The translations under genes were made by a program, and so were the position numbers. A stretch of 5,838 nucleotides of DNA, taken from contig CAITZE010000316.1 in the NCBI GenBank assembly GCA_903896775.1, positions 1 to 5,838 on the forward strand, read 5' to 3'. Shown here in pieces: positions 1 to 5,838 of this stretch (its first letter is position 1; each line of letters starts with the position of its first letter). This DNA comes from an uncultured bacterium. Lineage in GTDB: Bacteria; Pseudomonadota; Alphaproteobacteria; Rhodospirillales; Rhodospirillaceae. The notes under the pieces were generated by a model, which searched no databases, was not told where the DNA came from, and was given only the letters and a program-made list of their open reading frames with translations.

Positions 1-1
1 G

Positions 2-1132
2 ACATTGCTCGCCGACGGTGAAAAGGCCGGAGCCTCACCGGCACCTGCAGCGGCAAAAGAAGCCCCCGCCAAAGCCGAACCACAGGCGAAAGCCGTGGCC
101 GCGCCCGTGGCCGCTGCGCCGGTTCCTGAGAACGACGCGCAGTATTCCACTTGGAAAACCCAGACCGTGCGCGAAGCCTTGCGCGACGCTATGGCGGAAG
201 AAATGCGCCGCGACCCCAACATCTTCCTCATGGGCGAAGAAGTCGCGCAGTACCAAGGCGCTTATAAAATCTCGCAAGGGCTTCTCGAAGAGTTCGGCGA
301 GAAGCGTGTTGTCGATACCCCGATCACCGAACACGGCTTCACGGGTCTTGGCGTGGGTGCGGCCTTCGGTGGCCTCGTTCCCATCATCGAGTTCATGACG
401 TTCAACTTCGCCATGCAGGCCATGGACCAGATCATCAACTCGGCGGCGAAGACGCTGTACATGTCCGGCGGGCAGATGGGCTGTCCCATCGTGTTCCGTG
501 GTGCCAACGGCGCTGCCGCGCGCGTGGCTGCGCAGCACTCGCAATGTTACGCGAGCTGGTACGCCCATGTGCCGGGCTTGAAAGTGTTGTCGCCATGGTC
601 GGCGGCCGATGCCAAAGGCTTGCTGAAAGCTGCCATCCGCGATCCCAATCCAGTCATCTTCCTGGAAAACGAAATTCTCTACGGCCAAAGCTTCCCGGTT
701 CCCGATGCGCCGGACTTCGTATTGCCCATCGGCCAAGCCAAGATTGAACGCGCTGGTAAAGACGTCACCATCGTTGCGTTCTCGATCATAGTCGGCAAAG
801 CCATGAAGGCGGCGGAAGAACTGGCTGCTGCCGGCATCGAAGCCGAAGTCATCAACCTGCGCTCAATCCGCCCACTCGACACGGCAACGATCCTCGCTTC
901 GATCCAGAAGACCAACCGCTGCGTCACCTGCGAAGAAGGCTGGGCGTTCTCTGGCATTGGCGCGGAAATCGCCGCGACGATCATGGAGCAAGCCTTCGAT
1001 CACCTCGACGCGCCGGTCTTGCGTGTCGCCGGCAAGGACGTGCCGATGCCTTACGCGGCCAACCTAGAAGTGATGGCTTTGCCTCAGGTCGAAGACATCG
1101 TCAGTGCGGCGAAAGCCGTGTGTTACCGGTAA
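2..1132 (+). CDS. pdhB: Pyruvate dehydrogenase E1 component, beta subunit (5' end missing)
   Basis: This is the beta subunit of the thiamine-diphosphate-dependent E1 enzyme, which decarboxylates pyruvate and reductively acetylates the lipoyl arm in the cytoplasmic pyruvate dehydrogenase complex. The reading frame is open from the window edge. The first residues (TLLADGE) look like the end of a lipoyl domain, so the TTG at 5 is not the start and most of that domain, with its lipoyl lysine, lies upstream. An Ala/Pro/Lys-rich linker follows (about 20-140), then the transketolase pyrimidine-type domain and the C-terminal transketolase domain. Family motifs visible are GEEVAQYQGAYK (233-268), DTPITEHGF, whose Glu (329-331) aligns with the Glu that activates ThDP in human PDHB, FMTFNFAMQAMDQIINSAAK, and AAQHSQ with the active-site His at 536-538. 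The C-terminal VPMPYA motif is present. The fusion of a lipoyl domain to E1 beta is typical of alphaproteobacteria. The alpha subunit gene is expected just upstream. Confidence 0.96.
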   Translation, partial: TLLADGEKAGASPAPAAAKEAPAKAEPQAKAVAAPVAAAPVPENDAQYSTWKTQTVREALRDAMAEEMRRDPNIFLMGEEVAQYQGAYKISQGLLEEFGEKRVVDTPITEHGFTGLGVGAAFGGLVPIIEFMTFNFAMQAMDQIINSAAKTLYMSGGQMGCPIVFRGANGAAARVAAQHSQCYASWYAHVPGLKVLSPWSAADAKGLLKAAIRDPNPVIFLENEILYGQSFPVPDAPDFVLPIGQAKIERAGKDVTIVAFSIIVGKAMKAAEELAAAGIEAEVINLRSIRPLDTATILASIQKTNRCVTCEEGWAFSGIGAEIAATIMEQAFDHLDAPVLRVAGKDVPMPYAANLEVMALPQVEDIVSAAKAVCYR

Positions 1133-1136
1133 GGAT
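1130..1136 (+). promoter_or_regulatory. Ribosome binding site of pdhC, overlapping the pdhB stop codon
   Basis: The sequence TAAGGAT contains both the pdhB stop codon (TAA) and a Shine-Dalgarno core (AAGGA), with nine bases between the core and the ATG at 1145. It supports the chosen pdhC start and suggests that termination on pdhB and initiation on pdhC are linked. Confidence 0.7.
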
Positions 1137-1144
1137 CGCACACG

Positions 1145-2410
1145 ATGCCCATTGAAATCCTCATGCCCGCCCTCTCGCCGACCATGACCGAGGGCAAACT
1201 CGCCAAATGGCTCAAGAAGTCCGGCGATGCAATCAAGAGCGGCGACGTCATCGCCGAAATCGAAACCGACAAAGCGACCATGGAAATGGAAGCCGTCGAC
1301 GAAGGCACGCTGGGACAAATCCTGGTGCCCGAAGGCACCGAGAAAGTGTCCGTCAATCAGCCCATAGCTGTCTTGCTGCTGGAAGGCGAGAGTGCAGGGG
1401 CTGCAAAGCCCGCCGCTGCGGCGCCCGCTCCAGCTGCGAAAGCTGAACCTGCTTCGGCAGGCGTACCTAAAGCAGCAGCGCCGCAACCTGCGAGCGCACC
1501 CGCCCCGAAAGCTGCTGCAGCGCCAGCGCCGAAAGCTTCGGGCCAACGTGTGTTCGCAAGCCCGCTGGCCAAACGTATCGCCGCCAATGCAGGCATCGAT
1601 CTCGCGTCTGTGCATGGCAGTGGTCCGCACGGCCGCATCGTCAAAGCCGACGTCGATCAGGCGGTGAGTGGTGGCGGCGCGCGTAAATCAGCGCCTGCAT
1701 CAAAAGCTGCGACACCCGTTGCCGACTTCGGTCAGCCTTACAAGGAAGTTCCCAATAGCGGTATGCGCAAGGTTATCGCGGCGCGTCTATTGGAAGCCAA
1801 GACCACCATCCCGCACTTCTATCTCACCATCGATTGCGTCATCGACGAAATCGTCAAAGTGCGCAAAGAGCTGGCCGAAACCGGCGTCAAAGTCTCGGTC
1901 AACGATTTCGTGGTGAAGGCATGCGCTTTGGCTTTGCGCAAAGTACCTCAGGCCAATGCGACTTGGACCGACGAAGCTATCCGCCTTTACGAGAATGTCG
2001 ACATCTCGGTTGCGGTCGCCACACCTGAAGGCTTGATTACGCCCATCGTGCGCCATGCCGACAAGAAGGGCCTGGCCGCCATCTCCGCCGAAGTGAAAGA
2101 CTTGGCCGCGCGCGCCAAAGCCAAGAAGTTGAAGCTCGAGGAATTCCAAGGTGGCGGGTTCTCGATCTCCAATCTCGGCATGTACGGCATCAAAGAATTT
2201 TCGGCCATCGTCAATCCGCCGCAAGTTTGTATCCTGGCGGTCGGCGCGGGCAGCGAGCGCGCGATTGTAAAGAACGGTGCAATCGCGATTGCGAACGTCA
2301 TGACCTGTACGCTGTCGTGCGATCACCGGGTTGTCGACGGTGCGGTGGGTGCGGAATTCCTGCAGGCGTTCCAGGCGCTCATCGAAAATCCGATCCGTAT
2401 GCTGTTATAG
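1145..2410 (+). CDS. pdhC: Dihydrolipoamide acetyltransferase (E2) of the pyruvate dehydrogenase complex
   Basis: E2 forms the core of the complex. Its swinging lipoyl arm takes the acetyl group from E1 and the catalytic domain transfers it to CoA. The 421-residue protein has one N-terminal lipoyl domain (about residues 1-80) with the lipoylation motif ETDKATME, in which Lys43 (codon 1271-1273) is the modified residue. An Ala/Pro/Lys linker follows (about 83-133), then a peripheral-subunit-binding domain (about 135-173, from RVFASPLAKRIA to GRIVKADV) that docks E1 or E3, a second short linker, and the catalytic acetyltransferase domain (about 198-421). The active-site motif DHRVVDG is intact, with His394 (2324-2326) and Asp398. 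The C-terminus IENPIRMLL is complete. The start has a good ribosome binding site and directly begins the lipoyl domain. The PDH-type assignment over oxoglutarate or branched-chain E2 rests on the neighbouring E1 beta and on the lipoyl and catalytic motifs. It lies 12 nt after pdhB. Confidence 0.97.
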   Translation: MPIEILMPALSPTMTEGKLAKWLKKSGDAIKSGDVIAEIETDKATMEMEAVDEGTLGQILVPEGTEKVSVNQPIAVLLLEGESAGAAKPAAAAPAPAAKAEPASAGVPKAAAPQPASAPAPKAAAAPAPKASGQRVFASPLAKRIAANAGIDLASVHGSGPHGRIVKADVDQAVSGGGARKSAPASKAATPVADFGQPYKEVPNSGMRKVIAARLLEAKTTIPHFYLTIDCVIDEIVKVRKELAETGVKVSVNDFVVKACALALRKVPQANATWTDEAIRLYENVDISVAVATPEGLITPIVRHADKKGLAAISAEVKDLAARAKAKKLKLEEFQGGGFSISNLGMYGIKEFSAIVNPPQVCILAVGAGSERAIVKNGAIAIANVMTCTLSCDHRVVDGAVGAEFLQAFQALIENPIRMLL

Positions 2411-2419
2411 GCCGCAGTC

Positions 2420-3817
2420 ATGACCGACACGCAATTCGACCTCATCGTAGTTGGCGGCGGACCGGGCGGCTACACGGCTGCCATCCGCGCTTCTCAGCTC
2501 GGCATGAAGACAGCACTCGTCGAGAAGGAAAATCTCGGCGGCATCTGTCTGAACTGGGGCTGCATCCCGACGAAGGCATTACTGCGTACTGCTGAAGTCT
2601 ATCACCTGATGCATCGCGCCAAGGAATTCGGCCTGAAGGCCGACAACATCGCGTTCGACATCGAAGCCGTGATCAAGCGTTCGCGCGGTGTTGCGGCGCA
2701 GCTCAATGCCGGCGTCAAACACCTGATGAAGAAAAATAAAGTCACGGTGTTCGACGGCCACGCCAAGCTTGCTGGCAAAGGAAAGTTGAACGTCACGAAA
2801 GACGGGAAGCCGGTCGCTGATCTGACGGCGAAGAACATCATTCTCGCCACGGGCGCACGTGCGCGCGAATTGCCGGGCCTCGAAGCCGACGGAAATTTGG
2901 TGTGGAACTATCGCCACGCCATGGTGCCGAAGACTTTCCCGAAGACTCTACTGGTCATCGGCTCGGGCGCGATTGGCATCGAGTTCGCGAGCTTCTATCA
3001 AACGCTCGGATGCAAAGTGACTGTCGTTGAAGTGCTCGACCGCATTGTGCCGGTGGAAGACGCTGAAATCTCCACACTTGCCCATAAGCAGTTCGAAAAG
3101 CAGGGCATGGTCATTAAGACCAAAGCGGTCGTGAAAAGTTTGAAGCGCAACGCTAACGATGTTACGGCGACCGTCGAACAGAACGGTAAAGCGGAAGAGT
3201 TCACCTTCGAGCGGGTGATCTCTGCTGTAGGCATTGTTGGTAACGTCGAGAACATCGGTCTCGAAGGCACGCAGATCAAAGTCGAGAAGACCCATGTCAT
3301 CGCGGGCCCTTATTGCGAAACCGGCGAGCCGGGCATTTACGCCATCGGCGATCTCACCGGTCCACCGTGGCTTGCGCATAAAGCCGGCCACGAAGCCGTC
3401 ATCTGCGTTGAGAAGATCGCCGGAATGCATCCGCATCCTTTGAACGTGCTGGGCATTCCGGGCTGCACCTACTGTCATCCGCAGATCGCCAGCGTTGGCC
3501 TCACCGAGCAGGCTGCCAAGGACAAGGGTTATCAGGTGAAGGTCGGGCGCTATCCGTTTATCGCCAATGGCAAGGCGATTGCTTTGGGCGAAACCCAAGG
3601 CCTCGTCAAAACCGTATTCGACGCCAAGACCGGTGAGTTGCTGGGCGCTCACATGGTCGGGGCCGAAGTCACCGAATTGATTCAGGGCTATGCCATTGCC
3701 AAGACGCTTGAAACCACCGAGCAGGAATTGATGCACACGATCTTCCCGCATCCGACGCTGTCGGAGATGATGCATGAATCCGTGCTCGATGCTTACGGCC
3801 AAGCGATAAACATGTAA
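2420..3817 (+). CDS. lpdA: Dihydrolipoamide dehydrogenase (E3), FAD/NAD+ flavoprotein
   Basis: E3 reoxidises the dihydrolipoyl arm of E2 and transfers the electrons through a disulfide and FAD to NAD+. The 465 residues match the family's normal length. The N-terminal FAD dinucleotide fold shows VGGGPGGYTAA (Gly12, 14, 17). The redox-active disulfide is Cys43-Cys48 in GGICLNWGCIPTK. The NAD-binding fold shows IGSGAIGIEF (Gly181, 183, 186), and Glu204 at the end of its second strand suggests preference for NAD+ over NADP+. The second FAD contact is AIGDL (Asp311), and the C-terminal dimerisation domain carries the catalytic pair His444-Glu449 in HPTLSE. There is no fused N-terminal lipoyl domain. 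It begins 9 nt after pdhC. The Shine-Dalgarno match is weak, so translation may depend on coupling to pdhC. The protein could also serve the oxoglutarate dehydrogenase or glycine cleavage systems, but its position marks it as the PDH-dedicated copy. Confidence 0.97.
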   Translation: MTDTQFDLIVVGGGPGGYTAAIRASQLGMKTALVEKENLGGICLNWGCIPTKALLRTAEVYHLMHRAKEFGLKADNIAFDIEAVIKRSRGVAAQLNAGVKHLMKKNKVTVFDGHAKLAGKGKLNVTKDGKPVADLTAKNIILATGARARELPGLEADGNLVWNYRHAMVPKTFPKTLLVIGSGAIGIEFASFYQTLGCKVTVVEVLDRIVPVEDAEISTLAHKQFEKQGMVIKTKAVVKSLKRNANDVTATVEQNGKAEEFTFERVISAVGIVGNVENIGLEGTQIKVEKTHVIAGPYCETGEPGIYAIGDLTGPPWLAHKAGHEAVICVEKIAGMHPHPLNVLGIPGCTYCHPQIASVGLTEQAAKDKGYQVKVGRYPFIANGKAIALGETQGLVKTVFDAKTGELLGAHMVGAEVTELIQGYAIAKTLETTEQELMHTIFPHPTLSEMMHESVLDAYGQAINM

Positions 3818-3822
3818 GGTGA
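3815..3822 (+). promoter_or_regulatory. Ribosome binding site that sets the start of the IalB-like gene
   Basis: TAAGGTGA begins with the lpdA stop codon and continues as a strong Shine-Dalgarno match (AAGGTGA), five bases before the ATG at 3828. A possible GTG start in the same frame at 3819 lies inside this element, so the ATG at 3828 is the better start. Confidence 0.7.
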
Positions 3823-3827
3823 AACCC

Positions 3828-4436
3828 ATGTTTGGGTTTGTTCCTCGGTTCCTTTTTCGTCTGAGCTGCGGCGCCATATTCTTGTTTGCTGCTCAAGGTG
3901 CGAGCTTCGCTGCTGACAGCACGCCGCAACCCGTGGCGGGAGATTGGTCCTCCGATTGTTTGCCCGAGGCTTGCGCCCTCAGCCTGACCTTGGGTGCGAC
4001 GGACGAAGCGGGTGGCGGCATTGAGCCAGATGGGAAAGCCGTCCAAATCACTGTCGAAGTGAATCGTAAATCACGCAAAGTCGATCTCATAATCCTGACG
4101 GTGCCGCCCGATGCTGATCAGGGGCGCGGAATTATAACGAGCTTTGCGAAGTCAGTTCCCTATGGCGACACTTTTAAAACCGTTGCCGATAGAGAAACCT
4201 TACTGCAGCTCGGCTTTGATAACTGCGAAGAAGACAACTGCGAGACTTACTTGAAGGAAGGGAAGGTTAGCCTGGATAAGGGCGCGACCTTTGACTTGAA
4301 AGACAACCTCTTTAAGCAAGATGTGTTTTTGGTTGGCTTCTATCGCGGGAACACACTTGTCCGCCAGACCACGGCGTTGTCTTCTTTCAAACGAGATTAT
4401 GACGCGCTGCTGGCAAAGATGAAGACGGCGCATTAG
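3828..4436 (+). CDS. Predicted exported protein, invasion-associated locus B (IalB)-like
   Basis: The product is a 202-residue protein of unknown exact function. The first 28 residues look like a Sec signal peptide: arginines at 7 and 11, a hydrophobic core (GAIFLFAA), and a probable cleavage site after Ala28 (ASFA/AD). The mature protein of about 174 residues should be periplasmic. It begins with VAGDWSSDC and contains two cysteine pairs of equal spacing, Cys44-x4-Cys49 and Cys133-x4-Cys138, which could form disulfides. It ends with a segment around VGFYRGNTLV. An early W-x-x-x-C region, a second cysteine pair in mid-protein and a late 'GF' segment recall the IalB family (Pfam PF06776), common in alphaproteobacteria, but the resemblance is by eye and moderate. 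IalB was first linked to erythrocyte invasion in Bartonella; most homologues occur in non-pathogens, so the name implies no virulence here. The gene follows lpdA by 10 nt and has lower GC (about 50% over 4081-4380) than the sampled neighbouring stretches (55-63%). Confidence 0.6.
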   Translation: MFGFVPRFLFRLSCGAIFLFAAQGASFAADSTPQPVAGDWSSDCLPEACALSLTLGATDEAGGGIEPDGKAVQITVEVNRKSRKVDLIILTVPPDADQGRGIITSFAKSVPYGDTFKTVADRETLLQLGFDNCEEDNCETYLKEGKVSLDKGATFDLKDNLFKQDVFLVGFYRGNTLVRQTTALSSFKRDYDALLAKMKTAH

Positions 4437-4453
4437 ATAAAACTGGCAAAACC

Positions 4454-5371
4454 ATGAGCAACGTCGAAAACCTCAAAGATAACAAGCCGCGTTTGCCCAA
4501 GCCTAATTGGCTTCGGGTTAAGGCGCCGACGTCGCCTGAATATCACAATACGCGCAAGCTGATGCGCGATCTCAAGCTACACACGGTCTGCGAGGAAGCG
4601 GCGTGCCCCAATATCGGCGAATGCTGGGCGCAGAAGCACGCCACCATGATGATCCTGGGCGACATCTGCACGCGGGCTTGCGCCTTCTGCAATGTTAAAA
4701 CTGGCAAACCCGGCGCGATCGACGCGGAAGAACCCGCTCATGTGGCTGAGGCTGTGCGCAGCCTGGGTCTGCGTCACGTCGTTATTACTTCTGTGGATCG
4801 TGACGATCTCGATGACGGCGGCGCAAACCACTGGGTCGAAGTGATCAAAGCGATCCGTGCGGCTACGCCTGAAACCACCATCGAAGTTCTTACGCCGGAT
4901 TTCCGCAAGAAACTCGGCATGGTCGATCTGGTCGCTCAAGCGCGGCCCGATGTTTACAACCATAATCTCGAAACTGTGCCGCGCCTATACCGCAAAGTCC
5001 GCGCCAGCGCGCGCTATTACACCAGCCTGCGCCTCTTGGAGCGCGTCAAGGAAATCGATCCTTCCATGTTCACCAAGTCGGGCGTCATGGTTGGTCTTGG
5101 TGAAATGAAGGAAGAAGTGCTGCAGGTCATGGACGACATGCGCGCCGCCAATGTCGATTTCTTGACCATCGGGCAATATCTGCAACCGACGCCGCGCCAT
5201 GCGGCTGTAGAGCGTTTTGTCTCGCCGGAAGAGTTCGCGGAATACGAACGTATCGCCCGCGCCAAGGGCTTCTTGATGGTGTCGGCGACGCCGCTCACGC
5301 GCTCGTCCTATCACGCTGACTCCGATTTCGCCCGTCTGCGCGAAGCTCGCGCGCAGCAACTCCGCGGCTAA
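4454..5371 (+). CDS. lipA: Lipoyl synthase, radical SAM enzyme
   Basis: LipA inserts two sulfur atoms at C6 and C8 of the octanoyl chain attached to lipoyl domains, which makes the lipoyl cofactor needed by E2 and related enzymes. The 305-residue protein carries both iron-sulfur cluster motifs. The auxiliary cluster, which is sacrificed as the sulfur source, is bound by Cys46-x4-Cys51-x5-Cys57 (CEEAACPNIGEC), a motif specific to lipoyl synthases. The radical SAM cluster is bound by Cys72-x3-Cys76-x2-Cys79 (CTRACAFC). The C-terminal RSSYHAD motif (from Arg283) supplies the serine ligand to the auxiliary cluster. Other family motifs include ITSVDRDDLDDGGA, YNHNLETVPRLY and IGQYLQPT. The length is close to the 321 residues of E. 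coli LipA. It lies 17 nt after the IalB-like gene, with no clear Shine-Dalgarno sequence. Its location beside the PDH genes matches cofactor supply to substrate. No octanoyltransferase (lipB) is seen in the window. Confidence 0.98.
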   Translation: MSNVENLKDNKPRLPKPNWLRVKAPTSPEYHNTRKLMRDLKLHTVCEEAACPNIGECWAQKHATMMILGDICTRACAFCNVKTGKPGAIDAEEPAHVAEAVRSLGLRHVVITSVDRDDLDDGGANHWVEVIKAIRAATPETTIEVLTPDFRKKLGMVDLVAQARPDVYNHNLETVPRLYRKVRASARYYTSLRLLERVKEIDPSMFTKSGVMVGLGEMKEEVLQVMDDMRAANVDFLTIGQYLQPTPRHAAVERFVSPEEFAEYERIARAKGFLMVSATPLTRSSYHADSDFARLREARAQQLRG

Positions 5372-5817
5372 TGCCGATCCATCGCGAAACCCGGTTGTTG
5401 CCTTACACGCCGCAGCAGGTTTACGACCTCGTGGCCGATGTCGAGCGCTATCCGGAATTTCTACCCTGGTGCCTCGCGTGCCGGATCGCGAGAAAGGAGT
5501 CGCCCACGTCCTTCACTGCCGATCTGGTGGTTGGATTCAAAATGGTGCGCGAGCAATTCACCTCGCGCGTGACGTTGAAGCCGGTGGAAGAAATCACCGT
5601 TGAATATCTGAGCGGGCCGTTTGAATATCTGACCAACGCGTGGAAATTCGCTGCCTCTGAAGGCGGCACGACAGTGTCGTTTTACCTGTCTTTTGAATTC
5701 AAATCGAAGCTGCTGCAGGCGCTAATTGGCGTGCTGTTCGAGGAAGCGGTGCGCCGCATGGTTTCGGCCTTCGAGACTCGCGCCGGTAAATTGTATGGGG
5801 TCCCCACGGCCATATAA
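5371..5817 (+). CDS. RatA/Coq10 family START-like (SRPBCC) protein
   Basis: This 148-residue protein belongs to the family that includes mitochondrial COQ10, a ubiquinone-binding protein needed for efficient respiration, and E. coli RatA, reported to block 70S ribosome assembly. Family features visible are the N-terminal YDLVADVERYPEFLPWC (residues 17-33), the middle ADLVVGFKMVREQFTSRVTL, the SGPFEYLTNAWKF strand, and the long amphipathic C-terminal helix (about 110-142) that closes the hydrophobic cavity of the helix-grip fold. There is no signal peptide or membrane segment. The ATG overlaps the lipA stop (TAATG) and has no Shine-Dalgarno match, so translation is probably coupled to lipA. 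The lipA-coq10-like pairing is common in alphaproteobacteria. Automatic annotation often calls this protein a 'type II toxin RatA', but a ubiquinone-related role seems more likely here. That preference is inference from the clade and from the COQ10-like VGF...FTSRV segment. No RatB-like partner is visible, though the window ends 21 nt later. Confidence 0.9.
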   Translation: MPIHRETRLLPYTPQQVYDLVADVERYPEFLPWCLACRIARKESPTSFTADLVVGFKMVREQFTSRVTLKPVEEITVEYLSGPFEYLTNAWKFAASEGGTTVSFYLSFEFKSKLLQALIGVLFEEAVRRMVSAFETRAGKLYGVPTAI

Positions 5818-5829
5818 GCGTGAACGCTT
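5816..5829 (+). repeat. Perfect 14-bp inverted repeat at the end of the RatA/Coq10 gene
   Basis: AAGCGT (5816-5821) and ACGCTT (5824-5829) are exact reverse complements separated by GA. As RNA this would form a five-base-pair stem with a TGAA loop. It begins within the TAA stop codon. No T-tract follows before the window ends (GGACCATAC), so it is not a standard intrinsic terminator. It may be part of a larger bidirectional signal, a protein-binding site, or chance. Confidence 0.3.
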
Positions 5830-5838
5830 GGACCATAC

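Noticed and set aside
5..7. TTG as a start codon for the E1 beta gene
   Set aside because: The frame is open upstream to the edge and the first residues look like the end of a lipoyl domain, so the gene is cut by the window and not started here.
1380..1545. Repetitive GC-rich stretch in pdhC as a possible DNA repeat element
   Set aside because: It encodes the Ala/Pro/Lys linker between the lipoyl and subunit-binding domains. The repetition follows from the amino-acid composition and is normal for E2.
3819..3821. GTG start giving a 205-residue IalB-like protein
   Set aside because: The GTG lies within the Shine-Dalgarno sequence itself. The ATG at 3828 has correct spacing and gives a normal signal peptide.
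3828..3870. Lipoprotein signal with Cys14 of the IalB-like protein as the lipidated residue
   Set aside because: The residues before the cysteine (RLSC) do not make a good lipobox, and the hydrophobic core lies after the cysteine and not before it. A standard signal peptide cleaved after Ala28 fits better.
2948..3877. Long antisense open frame of 309 codons opposite lpdA, and similar minus-strand frames opposite the other genes
   Set aside because: Each lies opposite a well-conserved gene. Their composition is that of shadow frames in GC-rich coding DNA, and no protein family is recognisable.
5371..5817. Toxin-antitoxin module based on the RatA resemblance
   Set aside because: Only one gene is seen, with no antitoxin, and its coupling to lipA and COQ10-like motifs favour a housekeeping role.

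Overview
The window carries one co-directional (+ strand) gene cluster for pyruvate oxidation and lipoate metabolism. The order is: 3' part of the pyruvate dehydrogenase E1 beta gene (pdhB), E2 dihydrolipoamide acetyltransferase (pdhC), E3 dihydrolipoamide dehydrogenase (lpdA), a small exported protein that resembles the invasion-associated locus B (IalB) family, lipoyl synthase (lipA), and a RatA/Coq10 START-like protein. Almost every base is coding. Gaps between genes are 12, 9, 10 and 17 nt, and lipA overlaps the last gene by one base (TAATG). This packing, with no promoter or terminator signal between genes, points to a single operon whose promoter, and probably pdhA, lie upstream of the window.

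The organism is very probably an alphaproteobacterium. The E1 component is of the heterodimeric, mitochondrial type, and the beta subunit has the end of an N-terminal lipoyl domain plus an Ala/Pro-rich linker, an alphaproteobacterial trait. The E2 has one lipoyl domain, the E3 has the GGICLNWGCIPTK redox-active motif, and lipA is followed by a Coq10-like gene, all consistent with that group. GC content is moderately high. Genus or family cannot be assigned from the sequence alone.

The genes fit together functionally. E1 decarboxylates pyruvate, E2 passes the acetyl group to CoA through a lipoyl arm, and E3 reoxidises that arm using NAD+. LipA builds the lipoyl cofactor that E2 (and probably the E1 beta domain) carries. 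The Coq10-like protein may support ubiquinone function, which would link NADH production to respiration, but this is inference. The IalB-like gene is the odd member: it encodes a predicted periplasmic protein, has lower GC than the genes around it, and sits between lpdA and lipA without an obvious metabolic role.

I found no mobile element, RNA gene, CRISPR array or plainly new system. The items most worth a second look are the exported IalB-like gene inside the operon, the lipoyl-domain tail on E1 beta, and a perfect 14-bp palindrome at the end of the last gene.
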